DNA from: Bog-473 sp963751335
GTDB lineage: Bacteria > Actinomycetota > Acidimicrobiia > Acidimicrobiales > RAAP-2
DNA: 64,000 bases
Direction: 5' to 3'
NCBI GenBank assembly: GCA_963751335.1
Contig: CAVVUB010000001.1
Span: forward strand, 496,001-560,000
Position 1 is the stretch's first letter; every line of letters begins with the position of its first letter. The position numbers were made by a program, and so were the translations under genes. Positions 19,293 through 28,256 of the stretch are shown piece by piece. A model generated the notes under the pieces. It was not told where the DNA came from. It did not search any database and was given only the letters and a program-made list of their open reading frames with translations.

Positions 19293-21305
19293 ATGCCTCC
19301 CCCCTCCGCTTTCTTGGCGTCGCTGACCGCCCGCCGACTCAACGTCGAACGAGGAGGACGACCCGTCCTCGACGACATCTCGCTCACCGTTGGTCCGGAC
19401 ACGCGTCTGGGCGTGGTCGGCCCCAACGGGGTGGGCAAGTCGACCCTGCTCCAAGTCTTGGCCGGGCTCCTCACCCCCAGCTCGGGCGAGGTCCGGGTCG
19501 ATCCACCGACAGCGACCGTGGGCTACCTGCAGCAGGAGCACACGCCGGTCCCGGGTGAGACCGTGCGCGACGCCCTCTTGCGACAGACCGGCGTGGCCTC
19601 CGCCGAAGACGAGTTGGCCCGCGCCGCCGCCGAGTTGGCCGCTGCGGCCGGTGGGGACACCGAACAAACCCACAGAAGCGAGTCCGGCGGGACCGCCGGT
19701 GGACCGGCCGTCGCCGCAGAGCGCTACGCCACCGCCTTGGCCCGCTACGAATCGATGTCGGCCGGCGACTTCGAGTCCCGCCTGGTCACCACGTTCGAAG
19801 AGGTCGGGCTGCCCGAGCACGTTGCCGGGCAGGACTCCGGCACGCTCTCGGGCGGGCAGGCGGCCCGGGTTGCGCTGGCGACCATCTTGCTGTCGCGCTT
19901 CGACATCACGATGCTCGACGAGCCCACCAATGACCTCGACTTCGACGGGCTCGCCCGCCTGGAACACTTGGTGCAAGGGCGTTCCGGCGCCTTGATCGTC
20001 GTCTCACACGACCGCGCCTTCCTCGACCGCGCCGTCACCGACGTGTTCGAACTGGACGAGCACACCAGGAGCGGTCGCGTGTACGGCGGAGGGTGGTCCG
20101 GCTACCTCTCCGAGCGTGCCGCCGAACAGGCTCACGCCGCGGAGGCCTATGCGGTCTACACCGCACAGCGCGCCGACTTGCGCCAGCGGGCCCAGCGCGA
20201 ACGCCAGTGGGCCACCAAGGGCGTCGCCCGTGAGAAGAAGTCTCCGCGCGACAACGACAAGGCGCAGCGTGATTTCCGCATCAACCGCACCGAGAAGCAA
20301 GCGTCGCGAGCTCGGCGCACCGAGCGCGCCCTCGCCACGCTCGAGGTGGTGGACAAACCGTGGGAGGGATGGGATCTCCAATTCAGCATCAACGAGGCAA
20401 CCCGGTCGGGTGCCATCGTCGTCCGTCTCGAGGAGGCGGTGATCGAGCGGGAGGACTTCCGTCTCGGTCCCTTCACGCTCGACATCGAGTGGGCCGACCG
20501 CGTCGCCCTGGTCGGGCCCAACGGCACCGGCAAGACGACCCTGGTCGAGGCCATCCTCGGGCGGCTCCCCCTGACCGCCGGTACTCGGCGCATGGGACCG
20601 AGCGTGGTCGTGGGCGAGCTGGGCCAAGACAGGCGCCTCTTGCGCGACGCGAGCACCCTCCTCGATGCCTTCCGCGTGGCCGCCCCCGGCCTCCGGCCCG
20701 ATCTGGCCCGGGCCCAACTGGCCAAGTTCGGTCTGGGCGCTGAGGCCGTGACCCGCCCGCCGTCCTCGCTTTCCCCGGGTGAGCGCACGAGGGCCGAGCT
20801 GGCCGCCTTCGCCGCCAGCGGCGTGAACCTCTTGGTGTTGGACGAACCCACGAACCACCTCGACCTGCCCGCCATCGAGCAATTGGAATCGGCCCTCGAC
20901 TCCTATGGCGGCACGCTCGTGTTGGTGTCGCACGACCGCCGACTCCTCGAGGAGGTGCGCGTTACCCGGACGATCACGCTGCCCCTGGCCGACGACGTGC
21001 TCCGGGGCCTGCGCGAGGAGCATCAGGCGCGCCACCGGGCCTGTGCTGGTCGCCGGAGGTCTGCGGCGACCCGGAACGTCGGGTCCCGCGTCAGCGACGA
21101 GATCACCGCCTGGTACCTGCTCGATCACGTACCTGTTCGATACCGTGACTTGTTCGGTCAGGCGCGCCGCCTGAGCGATGGCACCTCGGGCAAGCCGCTG
21201 CGTCGGGCCGCCCCGAATCGTTCCCGCAGCACCACGTCGGCGGCCGACACGCCGCACATCCCGTGCACGCCACCCCCGGGCGGCGTCGAGGCGGAGCACA
21301 GGTAG
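19293..21305 (+). CDS. ABC-F family ATPase (ribosome-associated / antibiotic-resistance type)
   Basis: Soluble protein with two ABC domains and no membrane segments: Walker A GPNGVGKST and GPNGTGKTT, signatures TLSGGQAARVALA and SLSPGERTRAELA, Walker B MLDEPTNDLD and VLDEPTNHLDLPAIEQLE, joined by an Arg/Lys-rich linker of the P-site tRNA interaction motif type (~20180-20340). ABC-F proteins act on the ribosome; many protect against macrolides, lincosamides or pleuromutilins, others regulate translation. AGGAG stands 6 bases before ATG 19293. Family similarity ends at about 20970 (VSHDRRLLEEVRVTRTITL); the remaining ~110 residues are unlike ABC-F and run into the convergent gene, so an indel there has probably displaced the stop. 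Confidence 0.86.
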   Translation: MPPPSAFLASLTARRLNVERGGRPVLDDISLTVGPDTRLGVVGPNGVGKSTLLQVLAGLLTPSSGEVRVDPPTATVGYLQQEHTPVPGETVRDALLRQTGVASAEDELARAAAELAAAAGGDTEQTHRSESGGTAGGPAVAAERYATALARYESMSAGDFESRLVTTFEEVGLPEHVAGQDSGTLSGGQAARVALATILLSRFDITMLDEPTNDLDFDGLARLEHLVQGRSGALIVVSHDRAFLDRAVTDVFELDEHTRSGRVYGGGWSGYLSERAAEQAHAAEAYAVYTAQRADLRQRAQRERQWATKGVAREKKSPRDNDKAQRDFRINRTEKQASRARRTERALATLEVVDKPWEGWDLQFSINEATRSGAIVVRLEEAVIEREDFRLGPFTLDIEWADRVALVGPNGTGKTTLVEAILGRLPLTAGTRRMGPSVVVGELGQDRRLLRDASTLLDAFRVAAPGLRPDLARAQLAKFGLGAEAVTRPPSSLSPGERTRAELAAFAASGVNLLVLDEPTNHLDLPAIEQLESALDSYGGTLVLVSHDRRLLEEVRVTRTITLPLADDVLRGLREEHQARHRACAGRRRSAATRNVGSRVSDEITAWYLLDHVPVRYRDLFGQARRLSDGTSGKPLRRAAPNRSRSTTSAADTPHIPCTPPPGGVEAEHR

Positions 21306-22631
21306 ACCCCATCGACCGGCGTCCGGTACGGATTCCAGCGCACCACCGGGCGGAAGGCCGTCTGGCGCAGCGTCTGCGCCCCGCCGTTCACGTCACCCCC
21401 GAGCAGGTTCGGGTTGTCGGCCTCCGCCTCGGTCGGCCCGGCGCACCACCCGGGCCAGGACGACGTCGCGGAAGCCCGGGGCGAAGCGCTCGATCTGGTC
21501 CTCGATGCGCTCGGTCATGTCCACCGCCGAACCGTTGGGCACGTGACAGTAGGCCCACAGGGTGTGCCGCCCCTCGGGGGCCCGGCTCGGGTCGACCACG
21601 CACGGTTGAGCCACCAGGACGAATGGGCGATCGGCGTGCCGCCCCGCCCGCACGTCGGCCTCGGACCGGGCCACCTCCTCGAAGGTGCCCCCGACGTGGA
21701 CCGTGACCGTGCGCCGGGCGGCCTCGGCCGTCCAAGGCACCGGACCACTCAGCGCCCAGTCGACCTTGCAGGTGCCCGCACCGGGTTTGAAGCGGGCCCA
21801 GGGGCGTCCGGCGTGCCGGGTGAGGCGGTCGCCGGCGAGCTGGAGGAACTGGCGAGGCGAGGTATCGAGCAGGACGGCCCGGGCCGGTGGAAGCTCGTCG
21901 AGCGCGCCGATCGGGTGGCCGGTATGGACGGTGCCGCCCAGGCGGCGCAGCTCGGCGGCCAGGCCGTGCGTGATGGCGGCACTCCCGCCCTCGACCACCG
22001 GCCAGCCGGCACCGTGGCCGAAAGCGGTGAGCAGCAAAGCGAAGGCCGCAGTCAGTGGGGCCGTCAGTGGCTCCATCGAGTGGGCCGCCGTGCCGGCCAG
22101 GAGGGCCCGGGCCGCGTCCGTCGTGAAACCCTTGGCCACGTGGCGGACCGACGGTGCGCCGTCCCAGGCGAAGCGGGCCAGGGCCAGGGGGTCGCTCGGG
22201 ATGCTGCGCATCGGGGAGAGCACGTAGGGCACGATCCGGTCGAGCCATTGCACCAGCGGACCGACCAGCCCGCGGTAGTGGGCCGCGTCGCCGCCCAGGT
22301 GAGAGGCCGTCTCGTCGACGTCACGGAAGAGCGCGGCGGCGCGGCCGCCATCGAGGGGGTGGGCGAAGGCCACCTCGGGCTGGCGCAGGCGTATGCCGAG
22401 TCCGGGAAGGTCCAGTGAGCGGAAGAACGGAGACGAAACGAGCGAGGGGTGCACGGCCGAGCACACGTCATGGGCGAAGCCGGGCAGAGTGAGCGCCTCG
22501 GTGCGGGTGCCGCCGCCGACGGTGGGCGCACCCTCGAACACCTCGACGCCGACGCCCGCCCGGGCCAAGGTGATCGCCGCCGCCAAGCCGTTGGGACCCG
22601 CACCCACCACGACGGCATCGACGGGCTCCAT
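21158..22631 (-). CDS. NAD(P)/FAD-dependent oxidoreductase, phytoene desaturase (CrtI)-like, one frameshift
   Basis: About 490 residues. N-terminal Rossmann motif DAVVVGAGPNGLAAAITLARAGVGVEVFE, GGGTRTEALTLPGFAHDVCSAVHP, C-terminal FAD-binding block GVYLCSASTPPGGGVHGMCGVSAA. A shift near 21430 breaks the C-terminal part (PNLLGGDVNGGAQTLRQ continues in the other frame). CrtI-like flavoproteins of this subtype are common in actinobacteria and mostly uncharacterised; many are not in carotenoid pathways, and no carotenoid genes are nearby. Starts at ATG 22631 behind TAACGT (22638-22643) at 6 bases, so probably leaderless. Confidence 0.82.
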
Positions 22632-22637
22632 GCACCG

Positions 22638-22643
22638 ACGTTA
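22638..22643 (-). promoter_or_regulatory. -10 box (TAACGT) for leaderless oxidoreductase mRNA
   Basis: On the minus strand TAACGT is followed by 6 bases and the ATG at 22631. Confidence 0.4.
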
Positions 22644-22730
22644 CGGGACGGGTGGATCAGGTCGGCGCGATGCAGGGCGGCGCAGTATGGAACAGGGGTC
22701 GGGCGCAGTATGGAACAGACGACGGGGCAA

Positions 22731-23123
22731 TCAGTCCGACGGGGCGAGCTCGGCCTCGGCTTCGACCTCGACCACCCAGCGCGGGTCGAGCAACCCGGCG
22801 ACGATGACCATGGTGGCGGCGGGGCGGATGTCGCCGAAGAGCTCGCCGTGCACCGCGCCGACGGCGTCCGCGTGCTCGACCGCCGTCACGTACATGCGCG
22901 TCCGCACGACGTCGGCCCGCGACGCGCCGGCCTCGCGCAGGGCGCTCTCGACGATCTCGAAGCAGCGGCGAGCCTGCGCACCGGCCTCGGCCGGGCACTC
23001 CCCGTCGGGGAGGACTGGCCCCGAACCCGAGACCAGGACCCGGTTCCCGACGCGGACGGCCCGGCTGAAACCGATGGTCGGCTCGAAGGGCGACCCGGAA
23101 CTGACCAGCTGACGAGTGACCAT
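22731..23123 (-). CDS. RidA family (YjgF/YER057c/UK114) protein
   Basis: 130 residues: VSSGSPFEPTIGFSRAVRVGNRVLVSGSGPV, then QARRCFEIVESALREAGASRADVVRTRMYVT and ATMVIVAGLLDPRWVVEVEAEAEL. The Arg of the RTRMYVT block corresponds to the conserved carboxylate-binding Arg of RidA, and the Glu near the end is also present. RidA enzymes hydrolyse reactive enamine/imine intermediates from PLP enzymes; this Rid subfamily may be specialised. The 5' region holds a tandem repeat rather than another gene. Confidence 0.85.
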   Translation of the reverse strand: MVTRQLVSSGSPFEPTIGFSRAVRVGNRVLVSGSGPVLPDGECPAEAGAQARRCFEIVESALREAGASRADVVRTRMYVTAVEHADAVGAVHGELFGDIRPAATMVIVAGLLDPRWVVEVEAEAELAPSD

Positions 23124-23167
23124 GCACCGATCCTGACATCTCACTCGCAAGGAACGCACCTGCAGAC

Positions 23168-23300
23168 GTGCTGGGTGAAGGAACTGGCTGAGGCGCTGGG
23201 CTGAGGTGCTGGGTGAAGGAACTGGCTGAGGCGCTGGGCGGGGGTGCTGGCGGAGGTGCATGGGTACGTGCTGGGGACGTGCTGGGGGGACATGCTGGGC
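23168..23300. repeat. 38-bp tandem repeat decaying into GTGCTGGG repeats
   Basis: A 34-base block starting GTGCTGGGTGAAGG at 23168 is repeated exactly at 23206 (period 38). It is followed by degenerate GTGCTGGG-type units to about 23300. It fills the upstream gap between RidA and the L,D-transpeptidase gene. In translation it gives only low-complexity Pro/Gln/His strings, so it is not coding. Confidence 0.85.
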
Positions 23301-23388
23301 GGAGGTCACGAGCGCGGAGTCCGACGCCCGAGACCGAGGTGGGCCCGAACCGCGGGGCGGCCACAGCCAAATAGCATTGTGGGTGTAA

Positions 23389-24229
23389 TGGAGCGGCCGC
23401 GAGCGAGGAGTCTGCGCAAGGGGTGCCGCCGCGGTGGCATTCCTGGCCGTCGGGATCGCCTTGGCCGGGTGTGGCTCCGGTTCGCCGTCTGCGTCGTCGA
23501 GCGCGGCGCGCCACCACCAGACACACCGGACCAAGAGCGCTTCGCCGGCGCAGCTCAGCGCGATCCCCGCTGCAGTCGCACCCTCCATCGGTGGGCCGGC
23601 GAGCGCGGCGGTGCCGCCGGTGGGCACTTCGTTCGTCGCCACCTGCCCGCGTCCGTCGCCGGCTACCCGGCACCGGGCCAGCCCTCGAACATGATCGTGC
23701 CGGGCAGCTGGTACGGGTATCCGTCGGTGCTCCCCGTGATCGCCACCGAGCCGGGCTGGCTCGACGTGCGCGCTGGCCCAGCGACCCAACGAGTCGACGA
23801 CCTGGGTGCAGCAGAGTCAGGTGACGCTCTCGACGACGCCGTACGAGATCGACGTGGATCTCGCGACCATGCACCTCTCGGTCTACGAGTACGGCAACGA
23901 GATCCTCGACTTCCCCGCCGGTATCGGTGCACCCGACGACCCCACGCCCACCGGGGAACTTCTTCATGGCCATGAAGGTGCCGCCGCCCGACCCGGGATA
24001 CGGGCCCTTCGTCCTCGCGACCTCCAACCACTCCGACACCATCACGGACTGGGAGGATTCGGGGGACGCCATCATCGCCATCCACGGGCCCATCACGTCG
24101 GACGCAGACCAGCAGATCGGGACGACGGGTGCGGCGATCTCGCACGGCTGCATCCGGTTGCACGACGCCGACCTGGCCCTACTCGCCGGGATCCCGGCCG
24201 GCACACCGATCAACGTCGTCGCCAGCTGA
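23389..24229 (+). CDS. L,D-transpeptidase (YkuD) lipoprotein, at least four frameshifts
   Basis: Pieces in all three frames join into one protein of ~278 residues. ATG 23389 gives MERPRARSLRKG, then after a shift a lipoprotein signal AVAFLAVGIALAGCGSG, a Ser/Ala-rich linker, GQPSNMIVPGSWYGYPSVLPVIATEPGWLDVRA, TLSTTPYEIDVDLATMHLSVYEYG, and the catalytic YkuD block AIIAIHGP plus SHGCIRLHDADLALL with nucleophile Cys. It cross-links peptidoglycan by 3-3 linkage on the outer face of the membrane. Shifts lie near 23425, 23655, 23795 and 23955. A TAGCAT box is 11 bases upstream of the ATG. Either a decayed gene or a run of assembly indels; the unbroken conservation favours the latter. Confidence 0.75.
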
Positions 24230-24241
24230 TCGACCTCGCCG

Positions 24242-25229
24242 TCAGCTCGGCGGCACCTGGTCGTCGAGGTAGGCCCGGGCCCGTACGAACCAGGCCTCCG
24301 CCTCGGGCACGCCGGCGCTGACCAGGCCCTGCCAGCCGTGCACCGTGCCGGGCCAGGACTCGGCGGTGACGTCGACCCCGGCGGCCAGGGCGGCGGCGGC
24401 CAGGATCCACACGCCCTGGCGGACGGTGTCGTACTGCGCCACCGGGAGGTAGAGCGGGGGCAGGCCGGTCGGGTCGGCGTAGGCGGGTGACACGTGGGGG
24501 TCGTCGAGGTCGCAACGGCCGGCGACATAGTCACGGCCGCGGTGACGCACCCACTCCGCCGTGAGGAACGGGTCGGAAGCGGGCGGGTCGGGGGGGTCGG
24601 GCTGGCCGGGTGGGTCGGGCGGGCCGGGTGGGTCGGGCGGGCCGGGCGGGCGGGTGGCGGGCGGTGGCGCGTGGCGATCGGGGGCGCCCGCCACCGAGAG
24701 GTCGAACCACCCGAGATGGACACGAAGCAGGCCGGGTTGGGCAGGCCCTCGGTCGTGGGCGGCCAGGACGGTGGCCAGCCCGAGCAGCCCACCGCAGGAG
24801 TCGCCGCTCACCACGAGACGCCCGGGGTCGGCGCCGCTCTGGACAGAGGGCGCGGTAGGCGGCGAGGCAGTCGTCGTGGGCCGCCGGGTAGACGTGTTCG
24901 GGAGCGAGGCGGTAGTCGACCATCAGGACTCTGGACGCGAAGCGCTCGGCCAGCAGCGCACCGTAGAAGTGATAGTCATCGAGCGGGCACGACACGAAGC
25001 CGCCGCCGTGGCAATGGAAGATCGTGCGGTCGGCCACGGGTCGGCGGGTGTCGTCGTACCAGGCGCAGCGCACGCCGCCGAGCTCGACCTCGGTCACCTG
25101 CACGTGGGGCGGCACCGGATGCCCGTGGAAGGGCGCCATCATGGCGCGCACCGCCGCCACGTCGGCCTCGGGGTCGGCGAAGTCGGGCGGGACGAGGGCC
25201 AGGATGTCGGTCAGGGCTTGGCTGGGCAT
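24242..25229 (-). CDS. HSL-family alpha/beta-hydrolase (esterase/lipase) with proline-rich insert, one frameshift
   Basis: About 328 residues. Oxyanion HGGG at residues 74-77 (FHCHGGGFVS), VDYRLAPEHVYPAAHDD, nucleophile Ser in SGDSCGG (in the other frame after a shift near 24840), acid region LPVAQYDTVRQG, late His in ESWPGTVHGWQ. A ~30-residue insert of PPDPPG repeats sits between DLSVAGAPDRH and SDPFLTAEWVRH, where relatives have a short loop; it is coded by a perfect 18-bp tandem repeat. Third gene of a SDR-BVMO-esterase series on this strand; a role in hydrolysing the ester made by the monooxygenase fits. Confidence 0.82.
24577..24665. repeat. In-frame 18-bp tandem repeat inside the esterase gene
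   Basis: Two perfect 18-bp units at 24605-24622 and 24623-24640, flanked by degenerate GGGCGGGTC-type sequence. On the minus strand each unit encodes PPDPPG. Confidence 0.85.
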
Positions 25230-25235
25230 CAAGTC

Positions 25236-25281
25236 GGGGACCGGGGACCGGGGCGGGGGCCGGGGCCGGGGCCGGGGCCGC
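25236..25281. repeat. G-rich tandem repeat between BVMO and esterase genes
   Basis: GGGGACC followed by several GGGGCC units fills almost the whole 52-base gap between the BVMO stop and the esterase start. Confidence 0.85.
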
Positions 25282-27230
25282 TCAGGCCAACTCGTAGTCG
25301 GACAGGTCGGGCTCGAGCGTGCGGGACCAGTAGCTGTGGAGGTCGAAGGGCCAGTTCTGGGTGACCCGCCCGTGCTTGTTGCGGTACCAGGTGGGGACGT
25401 CGGCCACGCCCCAGACCATGCGGGCGTTGCCCTCCTGCATCTCGTCGGCGTAGGCCTCGTGGACGGGGCGGCGGCACGACATCGTGCGCTTCCCCGCGCG
25501 CCAGCAGGCGGCCCAGGCCCTCGACGATGTAGCGCACCTGGCACTCGACCATCACCAGGATGCTGCCGTTGATGACGAGGTTGGTGTTCGGTCCGTAGAG
25601 CATGAAGAAGTTGGGGAAGTCGGGCACGGTGATGCCGAGGTAGGCCCGGGCGTCGCCGCCCCACTCCTCGTTGAGCTCGAGACCGCCGTGGCCGAAGACG
25701 CGCATCGGGGTGACGAAGTCCGAGGCGGTGAAGCCCGTGCCGTAGATGAGGACGTCGGCCGGGTGCTCGACTCCGTCGGCCGTGCGCACGCCGCCCGGTG
25801 TCACGGCGGCGAGCGGCGTCGTGATGAGCTCGACGTGGTCGTGGGCGAACGAGGCCGCCCAGCGCCCGTCGTCGCGCAAGGCACGTTTGGCGAAGGGCGG
25901 GAAGTGCGGGACCATCTTCTCGTAGAGCTCGTCGTCGGCCACCTGGGCCCGCAGGACACCGAGCAACATGGAGCGCACCAGGTCGTTGCCGCGCTGACCG
26001 CCTCGGTCTCCCGGTCCCAGTCGGGATCGACCCGGGCCGCGCCGAGCAGGCCCTCGTGCAGGAGCCAGAACTGCCAGAGGCGCTCCCAGCGCCCGTAGTC
26101 GGGCAGCAGGGCCAGGAGGTCGTGGAACTCGGCCGGGAAGGGGTCGCCGTAGTTGTCCGTGGGGAGGAGCCAGGGCGGGGTGCGCTGGAACACATCGAGG
26201 TGCGCGACCTCGTCGACGAGGAGCGGGACGAACTGGGCCGCACTCGCCCCCGAGCCGATCACGGCGACCCGCCGGCCGGCCGAGGTCGACGGTGTGGTCC
26301 CAGGCGGCCGAGTGGAACGGCGGGGCCGGCGAAGTCCTGGCGGCCCTCGACGGCCGGGAACGACGGACGGTTCAGCTGGCCGACGGCGCAGACGACGGCG
26401 TCGAAGGTCTCGGTCGTGGACGCAGTCGTGGCCGCCGCCCGACGGGGTGACCTGCAGGCGCCACTCCCCCGCCCCGTCGTCGAAGCGGGCCTCGGTCACC
26501 TCGGTGGCGAAGCGGATGACGTCGCCCAGGCTGGAGCTCCTTGGCCACGCCCTGGAGGTAGGCGAGCAGGTCGGGCTGGGCCGAGAAGCGCGAGCCCCAT
26601 TCATTGGTCTGGGCGAAGGAGAAGCTGTAGAGCTGGTTGGGCACGTCGACCCGGCAGCCCGGGTACACGTTCTCGAGCCAGGTGCCGCCGACGTCGGGGT
26701 TCTTCTCGAACACCGTGACCTCGACCCCGGCCTGGCGCAGCCGGTGCGCCGCGGCCAGACCCGAGGCACCGGCGCCGATGACCGCACACCGGAAGCGAGC
26801 TCGGCCGTTGGGGCACCTGGACCTGGTCGACATGCCAGGACGGGGCCCGGGGGTCGCCGTCGAGGGCCAGCTCCTCGAGCAGGAAGCGCTCCCACTTCTC
26901 GGTCGAACCCGCACCGACGAGGAAGGCGAAGGCCCGCCGGAGCTCGTCGGGGGTGAGCCGGTGGCCCGGCCTGCCGGCCGCTGCGTGGGCCACCAGGGCC
27001 TCGACGGCGAGCTGACGGGCCTCGGCCTCCTGCTCGGGGGCCAGGCCGCGGGCGGGGGTGATGAGCTGGGTCTGGTCGGGGGCCAGGTCGGGTCGCAGGA
27101 GGTCCAGGTCGCCGGTCAGGCTGGCCACGGCGCAGAGGAGCGGGTGCACGTCGGCGCTGGCCACGGCCGCTTCGACCCGCGCCCGGCTGACCGTTGTCCC
27201 GTCGTCCCCCGCTGCGGCCTCCCCTGCCAT
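25282..27230 (-). CDS. Baeyer-Villiger monooxygenase, HAPMO-like (multiple frameshifts)
   Basis: About 650 residues reassembled from several frames. An N-terminal extension of ~140 residues (VHPLLCAVASLTGDLDLLRP, STEKWERFLLEEL) resembles that of 4-hydroxyacetophenone monooxygenase. It is followed by FAD Rossmann VIGAGASGLAAAHRLRQAGVEV, GGTWLENVYPGCRVDVPNQLYSFSF, the BVMO fingerprint FxGxxxHxxxW (reads FAGPAFHSAAW after one base is dropped near 26320), NADPH Rossmann RVAVIGSGASAAQFVP and DVLIYGTGFTASDFV. It inserts oxygen next to a ketone to give an ester, using NADPH and FAD. At least five shifts (near 26800, 26535, 26415, 26320, 25980 and 25480). Own TAGGCT box 7 bases before ATG 27230. Confidence 0.8.
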
Positions 27231-27237
27231 GCGCTGC

Positions 27238-27243
27238 AGCCTA
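27238..27243 (-). promoter_or_regulatory. -10 box (TAGGCT) for leaderless BVMO mRNA
   Basis: TAGGCT on the minus strand ends 7 bases before ATG 27230, inside the 21-base gap after the SDR stop. The BVMO and esterase may therefore also be transcribed without the SDR. Confidence 0.4.
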
Positions 27244-27251
27244 AGAGAGCA

Positions 27252-28164
27252 TCAGCCCCTCATGTGTTTGGCCAACTGGGTGATCTGGCTGTTGACCTCG
27301 ACCGTGCGGGGCAACGTGTCCATGGCGGCGGCCAGGGTCTCGGGCGTCCAGCGGTCGTCGGTGTCGACCGACTCGGCGATCGACCAGCCGCCGTAGATGC
27401 CGACGGAGCCGCCGTACACGCTGAACACCTGACCGTTGAAGGGACAGGTCTCCGAGGCCAGGACGGCGACGAGGGGCGACACGTTCTCGGGGTCGAACAC
27501 GGTGTTCTGCATCGGCTCGCCCATGCCCGGGGTCTGCATGGTCAGGCGGGTGCGGGCCACCGGGGCGATGCAGTTGGCCCGCACGCCGTAGCGGTTCAGC
27601 TCCATGGCGTTGACCACCGTCATGGCGGCGATGCCCGCCTTGGCGGCCGAATAGTTCGTCTGGCCGATGTTGCCGTGCAGCCCGGCGCCCGAGCTCGTGT
27701 TGACGATGGCGCGGTCGAGTCACCGTCCCGGCCTTGGCCTGCTCGCGCCAGTAGTCGGCTGCGTGCCGGGTCACGTTGAACGTGCCCTTCAGGTGGACGC
27801 CGATGACCGCGTCGAACTCGTCCTCGCTCATCGAGACGAGCATGCGGTCACGCAGGATGCCCGCGTTGTTCACGACGACGTGGAGGTCGCCGAAGCTCGA
27901 CACGGCCTGGTCGACCATGGCCTTGGCCCCGGCGAAGGAGCTCACGCTGTCGGTGTTGGCCACGGCCTGGCCGCCCGCGGCGGTGATCTCGTCGGCCACG
28001 GACTGGGCCGCCGAGACGTCCGCGCCCGATCCGTCGACCGCGCCGCCCAGGTCGTTGACCACGACCTTGGCCCCGAGCGAGGCGAAGAGCAGCGCGTGCT
28101 CGCGGCCGATGCCACGTCCGCCCCCGGTGATGATCGCGACCCTGTCCTGCAACATCCCTGCCAT
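27252..28164 (-). CDS. SDR family oxidoreductase (17beta-HSD4 / hydroxyacyl-CoA dehydrogenase type), one frameshift
   Basis: About 303 residues. Cofactor motif VAIITGGGRGIGREHALLFA, VVVNDLGGAVDGSGAD, NNAGILRD, and the catalytic Tyr/Lys region (NYSAAKAGI read across the shift near 27720) followed by NRYGVRANCIAPVARTRLT. The NDLGGAVDGxG signature is typical of the 17beta-hydroxysteroid dehydrogenase type 4/MFE-2-like branch, which oxidises hydroxyl groups of acyl-CoAs or steroids with NAD+. It is followed 21 bases later by the BVMO gene, so it could supply the ketone for that enzyme. Start MAGMLQDR at 28164. Confidence 0.85.
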
Positions 28165-28256
28165 CGAGCTCTGCCTCGTTCCGTGTTCTCCCACGGCGTG
28201 ACGCCGTGTCGCGCCCGCCGAAGGACGGAGACGATGGGCCCGGGTGCCGCGACCTG

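Noticed and set aside
23168..23300. Tandem repeat considered as a CRISPR array
   Set aside because: Units abut with no spacers and no cas genes are present.
22657..24792. Proline/Gln-rich minus-strand frame through the 23.2-kb repeat
   Set aside because: The repetitive peptides come from the tandem DNA repeat and have no start context; RidA (22731-23123) accounts for the real part.
24531..26243. A frame suggesting a BVMO-esterase fusion
   Set aside because: The esterase has its own start at 25229 and the BVMO a good C-terminus and stop at 25282. The long frame is a by-product of indels and stop-poor GC-rich DNA.
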